Origin: Rhynochetos jubatus
Taxonomy: Eukaryota > Chordata > Aves > Eurypygiformes > Rhynochetidae
Direction of reading: 5' to 3'
Length of the DNA stretch: 64,000 nt
Assembly (NCBI GenBank): GCA_027574665.1
Contig: CM050659.1
Span: forward strand, 15,911,001-15,975,000
In this document: positions 24,480-37,099 of the stretch, piece after piece
Position numbering within the stretch: the stretch's first letter is position 1
How the letters are laid out: each line of letters begins with the position of its first letter
Notes under the pieces: generated by a model
The model's input: only the letters and a program-made list of their open reading frames with translations
Database searches by the model: none
Told to the model about the DNA's origin: nothing
Program-made: the position numbers and the translations under genes

Positions 24480-27400
24480 TATTGATGAGCTCAACAGAAC
24501 AAAGCTCAGTCAAGCCTGTTTCCCAGAAAGTGTTCTCATGATCTTCTCTGTGTCCATCCCATCAAGGACAAGACTGGCTACTGTATATTGTGATCTCCTT
24601 TTCCCATATGCCGTTGTCTTGTCTGATAAAAGAAATTCTTAGAAAGACAAATGGGAGTTTCCTCTTAGAGACTGCAGTTGATTTTAACTGAATGAGTCCC
24701 TCGTGTCCCTTTAACATGGCAAAAGTTGCCACCGATGGCCCATTCTTACAAAAGGGGCTACTGTGAAAGAAGCACTGACCTGGCAGCATCTGCCCCTTCC
24801 CTGTGTGCTTGGGCACAGAGACACGGCAGTGTCAGCTGCCTTCTCCCCAAAAACCCAGTGCAGGAACAAAGAGAGCAGTGGGTGAGGCCCACCTAACTCC
24901 TGCTTTTCTCCAGTCCCATTGGCAATTCCTATGCACCTGGAAAAATGACACATTATGCCCAGGTTTCCCAGAATGTGCCCACCCAGAAATCCAGCTTGGG
25001 ATGTGTTACTCCTCTTGCTGCACAAGCTGTTGTCTGGCTGAGCACGACTGACCTGATCTTCCCAGGATGCGGCGGAGGCACAGCACATGCTTGGATCACC
25101 CCTGCAGCATGCTTGCGATAGCTCTGACTTGTCTTTGCCAGGGGGGATCTGCAGTCCCTGCCCCACACAGTTACACCCACCTTTCTGTGCCCCTGAGCAG
25201 GGATGGGAAGCCTCGGGCAGAGCAGAAAATTGCTACAGCAGCTGGGAAGGCAAAGCCATTAGGGATGGAAGGGGAAGGGGCTGCGAGGGGCTGTGTGAAA
25301 GCCTCACTGGCATGACCCCCCCTGCATGGACAGGACTCCTCCCTTCCTGTACCAACCATCCTATTTCCATCAGCTTTTCAGGATACTGGCTGTGAAAACC
25401 TGATTGCTACCTCTTAGAACAGATTATTAGAAAACTTGGTCACTTGACTTAGGTAACTTGAGCCTGACAGTTCAACTTCTGACGGTGGACCAACAGAAGA
25501 ACGCTGGCAGCAGCTCTCAGCTGACACACCCCAGCACCCTCCTCACAGCACCGGCGTCCCCTCTGCATCCCAGAGCAGATGACTGGAAGCGATGAAGCGT
25601 TAGGAGAAAAGAACCCTCGCACATTTATTTCCAGTAGATGTTTTCTCTTTTTCTTTCCCCCCTCTTTTTCATTCTCTTATTCCATTTTGCCCTTCTCTCT
25701 TCAACCCTTGTCCTCAGCTCACTTGTATTCAGGCTTTAGTCCCCATCAAGCTGCATTATTTGTTGCAGTGCTGATTAATATCTTTAATATCCTGTTTTCA
25801 ACCTCTGGAGCTGGCTCTTGTGCCACAAATAGAAGACGGTTTAAAAACGGACGGCTGTGAGCAGGGCCTGCGCGTGGCTGTCGGAGGGATGACAAAGGGT
25901 GCGGGAGCAGAGCTCTGCTAAGTGTGGCCATGGAGGACCCTGGGGATGCTGCTCAAGAGGGGAACTGACGCAGAAGGAAAATCATCCTTTGTGAACTGCT
26001 CTCCTGACCTTTTTCTCCCCAGGATCTGGCTCGCCGCTGGCATGGGCGAGCCCCTGCCTGCAGGCAGCTGTGCCTGCCTGCCAAAGTAATCGGAGATCTG
26101 GCAGGGGAAGCAAGCGCAGCGCCCAAGGTGACACTCCATGAGGGGTCAGACCCTCCCAGGCCGTGGCCAAAGAACAAAGCTATCTGGAAAGAGCAGAAGC
26201 GATGGGGCAGGAGCGGAGCAGTCATCCCTCAGCGCCCCCCTGGGAATCGGCTTTTTGGAGAACACCTTGAGTTCGGGATGGTGTCTGGGCTGCGGCCGTT
26301 GGAGTGCAGCTGAGGCTCAGCGAGGGTGATGCTTTGGTGCTTGCGAAGCTTAAAAATGTGTTTGAGCAGAGCAGGCAGCAGAGCAAGCCCGCAGGTAACA
26401 AAAAAACTATCCGCTGCCCTTGCTGCCCCCTCAAACCCCTCTAAAGGAGGGGCATGGAGCTGTTTAAGAGGCTCATGATTCCTTCAGGGAAGAGGCTGGT
26501 TGAGAGCAAAACCAGACAGGATGCCACAACTTGGTGAATTCTGGTATGACCATGGACTTGGCCACGCTGCAGTGCACTGCAGCCAGAGAGGTTTGATGCT
26601 CGTGGAACCCACGTTCTCCAATTACCACATCCCCAACAGCTCCCTGGTGTGACTTCTCAGGAGCCCCTGGCCTTGCAGGAGCTATTACAAGCAATATTAC
26701 AACTGTGATTTTTATTCAATGGAAAGCAGGGATGAGAATAGCACGTCCTGGAAGTCCTTATATTGCTGGGCTGCCTTGTGGCAATGTAAGGCTAGGTTTC
26801 CTTGGCCCGGGCTAAAGGATGAACAGAGACAGCTGCCGTGAAACAGATAGCAGCGTTGGTTCATTCATAAGCAATTTGTTCAGTAATACCCTGAACACAG
26901 CTGCGAAGCAATGCGAGTACAGGAGTAACCCAGCACTTTGTTTACAAAGTCTAAGCAGTTGAATGTATTATATCGCCCACAAAGGCATCTCTCGGTCAAA
27001 TCAAACACAGGCACAAGTGAGGAAGAGCTGAGACGCCCCAGATCAAACTCCTATTTCACGTAACCTCTCGTATAAAACCAGCAACAGACAGCCTGTGAAG
27101 GCAAACACTCTCCCTGCCATGTTGATGGGAAGGAAGGGGCTGTGCTGTAGAAAGAAAGATATTCATCCTTTATGCAGAAGCTCAGTATCTAGAATAAAAT
27201 TCTCCTGCTTCCTATTACTGCCTCCTTACCCTGCTCCCTGGAACGCTGCTCTCGGGTTGAAAATACTGTTCGCTGTAAGATTATCCCCTCGGCCTCGAGT
27301 CTAGCGTTACTGTGAAATGCAAGCACCAGCAGTGTGACACACCACCACAAAAAACACCAGTTTGTGCAGCACTATGGACTGTTTTCTAGGCAGGAGGAGT

Positions 27401-30400
27401 CATAGCAATGCCACAGGCAGCTGGGGACAAGGGGGCCAGAACAGACCGGGAGCCATGGAGGAACAAAAGTTTGCAAGGGCAAACGAACCCTTAACTTCTG
27501 GTTCTTTATTTCTCCCTGGTAGACAGGGTGACTTCTCAGCAATGAATGCCATCACCAGACCAGCTGGAAGTGAGGGAAGATAAGCTATTATTATGGTTTT
27601 TTCCTTTCTAGATCAGAACCGTCACTTTCTTCTGATACTTCAAGAGTCCTTGTGTGGATGTGAACTTCCACTTCGTCTCCTTTTAATAGATTCTGTTGTA
27701 TTCAGCCAGCAAAGAGGTCCCTTCCCTCAGCACACTCAGACGACTTTGTTTCCCTGTCGAGGCATTGTTCTTCTCAACAGACCTTTGCTGAAGAGAAAGG
27801 TGAAGGTTTCACTTCTACTTTTCTTCTTTATGTAACATTGGGCAGAGGAGCCTCAAACTTTAAGGAAGGATGGTCCTGTTTCATAATTCCAGATGGATGA
27901 AAAGCGTGGAAGATAAAATGTTTGAATCAATTTATAAAGTCTTGGAGATCTGGGGTTCATGGCCCTGCTGACTCAGAAAGGTGGTCACCTACTCCCTGTT
28001 CTTTCTGTATGGTTTTCTGGTGTCAGTGCCAGATGTGTAAGCCAGGAGTTTTATATTCTTTCTTTAACAAACTGCAGCTTTGGCTCTCTCCTTCCTCCTC
28101 GCCTGAGCAAGTTGGACAGGAATGGTATATGTAGGTCTAAGGAGCTGAGGCTGTAAGGAGGGAAGAAAAAGGGCCCTCCACAGCTTTCCAAGATTGAAGC
28201 CCCATGGTGACAGGGACGTCAGCCTCAGGCCAAAGCAATTAGGGCTAGGGTTCCGAAAACCACAAAGCCTAGAGCTCCAGGCACAATGGGGATTCCAAAG
28301 GCCTGCCAAGATGAGCACGGCACTGCACCAACATTGCTCCCTCCACAGCTTTCCCGGCTGGAACACCCGTGGTGCTCAAGGCTGCTGGTATCCCAGCCCC
28401 AGCTGGCACAGCAAGTGATCCATCAGATTCAACTGCTTGGTTCTCTAGGATGCTGAAGATGCAGCTGCCATAACTAACATCACCTTAAAACGCAGAGCTG
28501 GAGGGAGTCTCTAAGGTGCGATGGGTTCCCCAAGTGCAGAGGCGGCACTGGGGAGCAGTTCCAATGGGCATGTTGGAAGGGGCTGGTTTGGGATCACATG
28601 CTTTCAACTTCTTTGTATATCAAGAACAGCAGTAGCTCCATGAGTGGGCTGAAAAGAAGAACTAGTGATTTCATGTAGCAAATGTCAGAAAACCTCAGGT
28701 GGGGGTTGAAGATGGTTTAACCCAGGTCAACTTTTTCTTCTTTGTTCTCACCTGAGTCCATCTTTCCTCCCGGTTCCACAGCAGGCTGTGTTGTTGGTGC
28801 TTTCATCCTCTACTTCAGAATACCTGGTTCTTTTCTGTTGAAATATAAAGGCAGAGCCATTTGGGCATAATTTGTAAGAGCACAGGTAGCTTTTGCCTGC
28901 ATCTAACCCCAGCAATTATCCTAAAGTGATTCAGAAATCACATCAACACAAGTTGACCTTGGTCTATCTCATGTTTTCTCCTCCAACAACAACTGAATTC
29001 TACTTCCACTGTTTCAGTTTCAGTGAGAAAATAGCCTTTCCTGCAAAAGGTGAGACATAGCAGTGACGAGTCATGAAACTCAGAGAGGAGCCACTTATGC
29101 CATATAGAAACAAAACAACACACAGCACTAGATACACAAGAATCATTCCCTAGTGACAAGAATCTCTGCTTCCTCACCTTTACCCATACCCATTTTTAGA
29201 TATTTCTAACCAGATTTTTTAGATTGATTTGATCTATTGATGTTAGGCGGAACCTATTGACTATGCACACTGGTATTTACACATATGCTACGTACAGGAG
29301 GAAAAAGTCATTCAGAAGCTCAGTCAGGTTCTCCAAGAGGGTGGCTGGTTTGTTTGGTACGTGCCATTCCCATCAAGCCCTGTGGCTGTGTGCACGAATC
29401 AATGGACCTCACACGGTGTGAAGGATTAATAAGCAGAGCTTTCAGAGCACTAAAAGGCTCCCTGATACCTTCCCACACAGCACACTGGCAGGCCCCCTGG
29501 AGCAGCCAGCTCACTGCGTGGCAGGTGGTGGCCTGGAGCAGACATCCAGCAAACCCCAAACCAACACACCGCTCAGTCATGGTGGTGTCTTCAGCTGTAG
29601 ACGCCAGCAAGCAAGAGTCAGAGACCGACTGTTTTCTGTCGGAAAGAATGCCCAGGGAACTGAGAGTCTGTGTGTTTGTACCCGGGCTTTCCCATAATAC
29701 AACCTGCTTTGGCTTGTCTGCTTAGTCTAGGGAGTGTTGGGAATACTGGAGGACCAAAAGCAAGTAGATGGTAAAGCGATGTGATGGGGTGGAAGTAGGG
29801 AGGGATCATCCAGGATATGGAGAGAACAAATCTTGAAAAAAGTTTATGGCTGTTTCCCGCTCAAATTTATGAGTGAAAGAAGCTTGGGTAAGACACAGGG
29901 CATGACAAACACTCGCAGATTCTGCTAGAGCAAAGTAGCTGTAATGCAGCAGGCAATTCAGCTCCTTGTTGTTCTCCCAGAGGGGATGGGAGCATCAGGA
30001 CCAGCCCTAGACCAGGTCCCAGTCTGACTCTCACAAGACAGGAACCTGGAGAGCTGCCATGACACTGGGAGAGAACCAAGAAAAGGGATCACTCACCTCG
30101 TTTGTAAAAGATGGTTGGCACACAGGACTCCTTGAAGCGAGACATCTCTGAGACTAGGAGCTTGGCACGAGTGGGGAAGGACTTAATGCTTACACTGCTA
30201 ATGGAGCGAATCTAGAGCTACACGCCGCTGGGCTTCTGGGGCAGGAGAGCAGACAAGTTCTCCACTCCACTGGGGGCCTTAAGAGACCCGAGAGGTTTAT
30301 CCCACACCTGAGTAAAGCACACAGGACTCCACACCCCTTTCTTGTCTGCTGTGGTATTACAGAGAGTGTCGTTCTTCACGGTGCATGGCAGCTCGCTGTG

Positions 30401-30500
30401 GGCAGCGAGAGGGACCTAAGGGTAATGCAGTATGTGCGTAACAAAGCAGCTGATTTTAGCCAGCTCCAGCTGAACCACTTCGATCTTTGAATAAACACCA
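24480..30500. other. Gene-free stretch between receptor pseudogene and CpG island
   Basis: I looked on the minus strand for the missing 5' exons of the GPR83-like receptor (TM1-TM3, DRY-like motif) and saw none. A loose direct repeat sits at about 28177 and 28340 (both begin ccctccacagctttcc). No other feature was recognised. Confidence 0.45.
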
Positions 30501-30529
30501 CTTCCCCCTTCAGCTCTGCCACCAGCCCA

Positions 30530-31080
30530 GCAGATCATCCCCCGGTCACCACCCACGCAGGGGCTGTCCCTGCTGCCCTCGGGTACCCGGCAATCCCTGC
30601 AGCCGGACACCTCGACAGCAGCATCCCCGAGCGGGAGCACCGCCTGGGTCGCCACGTTCTACCTGGCAATGGCTTTGCTCTGAGTGGCCACCACGGCCGG
30701 GCTCTGCCCGAGCTGCCGTGCCGTGCCCGGTTCCCTCTTGTCCGTGCGGGGCTTGGCCGCCGTCAGCCCGGTCCCGGCCCGCGCCGGGGCACAGCCCCCG
30801 CTCGTCAGCAGCTCAGCGCCGGGGGGGGATGGGGGCTCCCTCTGGCGCTGCTCTGCGCTGGGAGCGGCTCGTTCCTCCGCGGATTTTGAAAGGGCAGGCT
30901 GCTCCCTGGAAAGAGCAGGAAAGGGCAGGCTGCTCCCGAGCCGTGGCGGGGCTGGCTTCTGCAGGCGGGGCTGACCCCACGCGTGCACCGGCCGCGGGTC
31001 GCCGCGGGCACCGAGCCCGGCCGGTGAGCCCCGCTCTTTGCCGACCTGAGCTCCGAGGAACTGGTTCATCCCCAGGCGTG
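30530..31080. promoter_or_regulatory. CpG island without an assigned gene
   Basis: About 550 bp of very GC-rich DNA with frequent CpG (for example cccgcgccgg and gcaccgagcccggccg) in otherwise AT-rich surroundings. It contains an imperfect direct repeat (30888-30906 and 30919-30937) and a good donor GTGAGC at 31022 on the + strand, so it could hold the first exon of an unannotated transcript. On the minus strand it would face the GPR83-like relic 6 kb away and could be that gene's old promoter. No protein was recognised in it. Confidence 0.6.
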
Positions 31081-31089
31081 TAGGCGTTT

Positions 31090-34000
31090 GAGCAGAAGGC
31101 AGTAGTTATTTTCTGATTTATTTCTGTACCACGGGCTTGCAGGTACTTCACAGGCACATAAGGGGTCTGGACAGAGCCAGAACATCCCAGCGCATAGAGC
31201 TCCATAGGAATCATAACTCACGTGTTCCCATACGGCATTTTAGCAGGGTAAAGAGCTGCTTACAAGTTTCATGTTATCCTTTCACAGTGTGAGAAACAGC
31301 AGATAGGATGCTCAATACACGTAGTGAAAACTGTCACTGGTCCTCTGAAGACGAGCTGTTCATAAGCTCCTGTGAAAAGGAACAAGATTCTTTTCTTCTT
31401 CCAAGAGATTTGGCTGGTCTCAGAAGTCATTGTCAGGAGCTAGAATAATACCTTGGGTTTTTTTCTTCTGTGTGAGCTGCCAGAACATGTACGTGCTGGT
31501 GTTGAGAGGAAATCTGATCTCCTCCTCACGTTAATTCCCAGGCCAGCTGTTAAGGAAAGTCAGGGCCTGTGCCACCTTTCTGAAAGGGGACTGTTGAAAA
31601 GCCTGATTCGAAGCCTGGCGAGTGCAGTGGAGATCTTTGTGTTGACTTCTCTGGGCTGCGGATCAAGTCCTCGGGCAGAGCTGCAGTCCCTGCAGCTTCC
31701 CATCGAGGATGCGGCAACTGCCCCAGAGCAGAGCCCGCAGGGCTGCAGGCACAAAGGGGGTCCTTCACCCCCTCTTCTGGTACAGAGCATCTGTGCATGC
31801 AGAGATGCTGGAAATGTAATTAATGGAAAAAGAAGAAAAAACCCTCACAAAACTCTCCAAGCCCGAAATGAGGCTCTGAGTGGGTTTTCAGCACTGATGG
31901 ATTGTTCTTAGACATGTGTTTTCCCCATGTCTGGATTCCTCTTGCAGATGCTGACACAGAAATTGGGGGGGGTGTGTGTGTGTGTGTGGTGAGGGGAAGA
32001 CAGTCTAGGTTTCAGACAAAGATTTTAGAAGACATTTTTAAACTGGAAATTAATGTCTCTCATTTTGCACAATGTCACCCACATCTTATTCAACAGGCAG
32101 CTGTTGGAAGTCCTGTTGGTTACGATAACACTTTTAGTTTCCAAATGATTTAATTATTGCTAATTCCAATTAATAATATATTTTAAATTGTTATACACAA
32201 GCTTCCTAACATCTGCCCTGTTCTCTGGTATGATGTTCACCCCTTCTGTGTGCTGTTGGAGCAAGCAGTCAGTGTCCCCAGTTCTCCTCTGGGAAGATGG
32301 ACTAGTCTCCAGTAGCTGTTACTACCAAGAATTAAAAAACAATAATCCAGAACCATCCTCGAGCTCAGTTTCCTAATCCTGGGAAGCTGAGGTGGTGCTG
32401 GTAGGAGGTAGCTCAGCCTGTGCCTCCTCTTGTACACAGCCTAAAGCTGGAGCCTTGGTGGAGCCTTGCGCTGCCGGCCTCTCCCTGAGCCTTGCCAGGA
32501 CCACTTGTCCTGGCTCTAGCGTGCACCCTGTTCTCCAGCCACGTTTGCAACCTCTGTCAAGTCAAGAAAACAGTGATGGTAACTTAAAGATTTTTATTTT
32601 TGCCCCGGTTTGGGTATTTGTTTACCATGAAGCAGGCTGAGAATCCCAGCTTGTGCTGGGTCAGCCAGAGGCTCTTTGAGAAGCCAGTGGAGATGTTCCT
32701 AGCAAATAGCTGAAGAAGAGCCTAGATAGAGATAGGAATTCCTTCTGCAGGAGGAAAAACACATACATTTGATGTGTGTGTTTCCAGGAAACCAGTTCTT
32801 TGCTCAAAATTTTGTAATTAATTCTTCCCAGGGTCTGAAAGCTGCTCCAGTTCAAGGCTGTGGCACAACTCCAGTTGCTTTCAGCAGAAGCAGAATGAAG
32901 TCTTGTATTTACTGTACAGTTTTCTTGCCTGAGAGCTGTAGAAAGGACGTGCTGTACATTTATCATTACAACAAGATGCTTCTGCTCTTCTTTTTTTTCC
33001 CCTGAAGTAATTTTCATCACAACTTTGAGTTTCCCGTGCATCTGAGGAGTCATTTCATTATCCTCTCTTTTTTTTTTTTTTTTTTTTTTGCCTGGCACAT
33101 ACTATTATCGGCTTTATAACTGCAAGTATGTTCAAAGAAGAAAGTTATGAGTTTAATCAAATTTTCAGCAAAATCCCAGGCACATTTTCTCCAGGTGCAA
33201 ATTATTTAACTACAGGTATGTGCTAGAACCTCTTGAAACACTCTAGCACTCACTGGTTGAAGACTTGGTTCATTGCTATTGGTGCATCTGGCCTTTCTTT
33301 GCACAACAATATTCCTTATTAACCCTCCTGACTGGGGACAGAGACTCTTTCCAGTTCGTCCTGCTGTTGCCAACTTATGCCTTATTGCTTCCTTGGTTTC
33401 GGGACTGAGGATAGGCAAGAAGCTGGATGCCCACTCCTCTTCCTGGCTTTTCCTCTTGCCCTGGATTACTGCCCCTCTGTTCGGTGAAGGTGAAAGAGGA
33501 AGGGGTTGACCAGGAACTGCTCACCTTCTCCACCCCGCTCTCTCTGTACGCTTCCTCGGGGGCTAACATGGACCTTCCATGCTCAGCCAGCCTCCAGCTG
33601 GGCCCGCTGGCAGCCACTGGTCAAGGTGGTTCAGCAGAGCATCATCCATGGATCCTGGAGCTGCGGCAGGTCTGGTATTCTGCTGCAGTCAGCGTTCATG
33701 CGTGTGCCTCAGTGTCTTGATGAACTGAACATCTCACATGGTCTGCAGCCTGAAATCCAAGCAAAGACTCAAATCACTGTCAGCCGTGTTCCCAAGGGCA
33801 CAGTTCAAAGCATTTGACTGACATGAAGCTCTCTTAAAAGAATTCATAGCAATGAAATGGGTCTTCCTTCACTTTAAGGTTCCCGTGATGTTAGTGCTTT
33901 GACCAACATTGCTTCATGCCAGCCGCCTCCTGTCCCACAGACACTCAAAGGGGCTGACAGTATTGTGTTTTACATGTGATTAGACAGGTGTCTAATTGAT

Positions 34001-36630
34001 GCTCATTTGCTTTTTTACCTATCAGATAACATTTTTAGGAGCAGGATTGGAATAAAATAAGTGTTGTGGCATAAAATTGCTTAGAGTTTTCTGCCTGTTT
34101 TTCTTCGGCAAAATTCAAGTTACCTGCCTGTCTCTGTGGAGACTTGCAGGCTGGAGATATTAAAGACATTCAGTATCTTTCTTTCTTGTGTCTTACTTTT
34201 AAATGTCAGAAGGTCTTTCTGTCTCCCAGAAGTCTAGATGCCCTCTAGACAGATGAATTAATAATACCACAGATACACATGCACCAGAGGCATTGTAACT
34301 TATGAGCTGCAAGAATTCCTCCTTTTCCTCTCAAATATTGGTGTCTGCTCTATTATCACCATCAGATTTTAAGGTGCAAAAGGTAAAGCTAAGTCCCTGA
34401 AGTATTTACTACCAAGCCCTATACTGGCATGCGCTGTTTAATGTACACGGCCAGACAACGTGTAGGTCACTCACCCCTTCTCGCTCCAGAGAGGCGCATT
34501 TAAAAAGCCAGCTCGGGTTTACCTTGGGTGGTGGAAGCACAGCCAGGGATTGAATTAATAACTTCTGAACTGCAGGGCAAGATCTTCTGCACCAGACTGC
34601 TTCCCTTCATCTCACTGTTTCATCAGAGTGCGGACGACAAGACAAGCCCCCCCCAACAGAGCTACTCGACAGCAGTTTATCCCTAACCTGGGATAAAGCT
34701 GCATTTCTGAACCACTGAAATTTCACATTTAAAGCAGAAACTATAACTAAATTTTAAATTCATTTGCTATCTTAAGTCAAATTAACATTCAGGTGGCAGG
34801 AACTGGGAAGTGCAAAGTAATCTTCCAGTGACATTTGGTCACAATTTCCCCAGGGTCAGAGTATGATCTAGCATTAGCTGCCCATCTAAAGAGGAACAGC
34901 ACTTTCAAACACATTATTTCAGATTAAAGTCTGCCATTAGCATGTATTTTAAATAGCACTTATATTCATCGCAAGCGAGTGGGTGGAGGGGTAAATTTTA
35001 CAAAAGGAGAAATAAGAAAGGAGCAACAATACAATAGCAATTGCATTTGATTTTCTGTGGACAGTTACAATTTAGACTTTATTATTCAAAATACAAATGG
35101 CAAGTGCGTAATAGCTACTAATAACGGAACTTCAGAGTGGTTGGAAAAGAAGGGCTTTAAAATGGATTTGATAGTCCTTGAATTTTCAGCTGAATGGCTT
35201 GGGTGACAGAACAAAGAAAACCAGTATGACATTGTACACCTGCCCTCTCCCTGAACTGATGGGTATTGCCTGGTGACTCCACTGGGGTCTGGATCTTCAG
35301 CCTTGATTATTTATCTTTTCCTTTTTTTTCTCCTTGAAATCATACCGAATGCCACCGACAGCATGTTCAGTTCCCACCTGAGACCTGGCCATACGATTTC
35401 CCTCATGGTATGAAAAGCCAGCCAGTAGCGCTGGCAGACAGCCACTTCCTACCTGTGTTTTGGAGCGCTCCAGCCAGCTTCATTGAGCGGGTGGACAATC
35501 CTTGTGTTCTTCCCATTGGAACAGTCCGTACCTGCAGGAAGACCGATCCCTCTGACCTTCTTTGGAGAATGCATCTTCCTTTGCTGTGGGAGACTCTTGG
35601 CTCCAGCAGCCTCCGAGCCTTTAATACCACACAGTGTGTGTTTTCTTCTTAGGAGGTTCCTCCTCAGTTCTTGTTCCCACTCTGCGTAGGAGTACAGGGC
35701 AGAAAAACAAACCAACCAACCAACAGAAAACTTCTTGCTAATGAAAGTGATTTGAGAATAGGTGGAAAGGGTAAACCATTTTGTGTGGGGGATGTACATG
35801 GGGCTGTTGCTGTGCACATTCATTTCTTCATCTCTGACTGCGATTACCCTTGGGTGCACCAGCCAGTGCATATTGTTTTTAGCCTGCCTGTGAAAATACA
35901 GAAACAGTAAACAGGGACACTCCCCAGTTCAGGCCACACACAAACCACCTGTAAAACCACGCTTCACTGAGTACACAAGGAGCCTTGTGGCCCTTGATGA
36001 GACGTTCAAAACTCGTTCACTTTTCACAGTCTTAAAACCAAGCCTGTCTACAGGTGCGTTGCTGATCTGAGAAACTGTGCGGGCAAGACCTTGCTGCAGA
36101 AACGCTGTCACTTTGAACCCTTCTAGAGGTGTCTGAGGCAAGAGCACCGTCAGACACTGCAGAAACCTCCCATTTGCACCTCACCCATCACCAGCTAAGG
36201 AGGCAAAGCCTGAGATTTGGATGCATTTGACAAGGTGAGGAAAACTTAGGTAGCACCTTAGCACCTGCTGTACATTTTCCTGGGTTTTAAATAATGGCAT
36301 CCTGTAATGGCTCATCATCTCTGTTCCCTTTAAAGGCCTGATTAATTTAAAGGCATGATAGGGTTGCTGCGGTGACTCACATACCAAAGGAAGCGAGAAA
36401 TGAAGAAAGATGAGACTCGAAAGGTGGTGGTAAAATATGCATTTGCTTCAAAACTGTCCCACTGTGCAGTGCTGACCAAAGGAAGAGAGGTAGCAAAGCC
36501 AGAAGTTGCATAAGCCAGCAAAGGATGGTCATGTAGAAAAGCTGCCAGCAACTGCAGCATCCCTCCAAGCTCTAACTGGGTCCCAGGCACCCACCAGGCC
36601 TGGTCAGCTGTGAAGGATTTCTGAGTATTT
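31090..36630. other. Gene-free stretch with simple repeats and AT-rich blocks
   Basis: Contains a G8-(GT)n tract at about 31965-31988, a T22 run at 33068-33089 and an (ACCA)n run at about 35707-35723. AT-rich blocks without open frames at about 32040-32190 and 34590-35110 have many TAATTA-type cores and may be conserved non-coding elements. No gene was recognised. Confidence 0.45.
33068..33089. repeat. Poly(T) run
   Basis: About 22 consecutive T residues. No retroelement body was recognised next to it. Confidence 0.85.
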
Positions 36631-36631
36631 T

Positions 36632-36952
36632 CATAGAATCACAGAATCTTTCAGGTTGGAAAAGACGTTTAAGATCATCACGTCCAACCTTTAACCTAGC
36701 ACTGCCAAGTCCACCACTAAACCATGTCCCTCAGCACCTCATCCATACGACTCTTAAATCCCTCCAGGGATGGTGACTCCCCCACCTCCCTGGGCAGCCC
36801 GTTCCAACGCCTGACAGCCATTTCAGTGAATAAATTTCCCCTAATATCCAATCTAAACGTCCCTTGGCACAACTTTAGGCTGTTCCTTCTTGTCCTGTCA
36901 CTTGTCACTTGCAGAAGAGGCCAACACCCACCTCTCTGCACCCTCCTTTAAG
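36632..36952 (-). mobile_element. CR1 LINE, 5'-truncated 3' end
   Basis: The + strand starts with the complement of the CR1 3' tail (tcatagaatcacagaatctt), so the element lies on the minus strand. The minus-strand translation holds the end of the CR1 reverse-transcriptase [35 protein letters not shown] and LRDMV, then a stop. It is the typical 5'-truncated avian CR1 insertion; the frame is still open over 70 codons, so it is a moderately young copy. Confidence 0.95.
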
Positions 36953-37079
36953 GTTCATCATCTGCACGGTGGAGAAAAGGTGGCTAAGCATCAGTGACGG
37001 ACACCCTCCTGCAACACCCCTTGCTCTGCCAGCATTTTGGCTCACCCCTTTTCCCGTACTGCACACGCAGAGGCTTGCT

Positions 37080-37099
37080 GGGGGGGGGGGGGGGGGGGG
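37080..37099. repeat. Poly(G) run (G20), G-quadruplex capable
   Basis: Twenty consecutive G residues just downstream of the CR1 fragment. Such runs form G-quadruplexes and are hard to sequence, so the exact length is uncertain. Confidence 0.9.

Noticed and set aside
24562-24816. Minus-strand open frame just upstream of the GPR83-like relic, considered as a missing receptor exon
   Set aside because: No transmembrane pattern or conserved GPCR motif (no DRY-like or TM2 LAxxD signature).
28177-28372. Two copies of a ccctccacagctttcc segment 163 bp apart, considered as a duplicated exon
   Set aside because: Similarity fades after about 35 bp and neither copy sits in a convincing exon.
34527-34600. 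MIR-like words (cagccagggattgaattaataa)
   Set aside because: Too short and without the core seen at 47.7 kb; not enough to call an element.
36342-36590. Hydrophobic minus-strand open frame beside the CR1 copy
   Set aside because: No family signature and no splice context; the hydrophobicity alone is not evidence of a gene.
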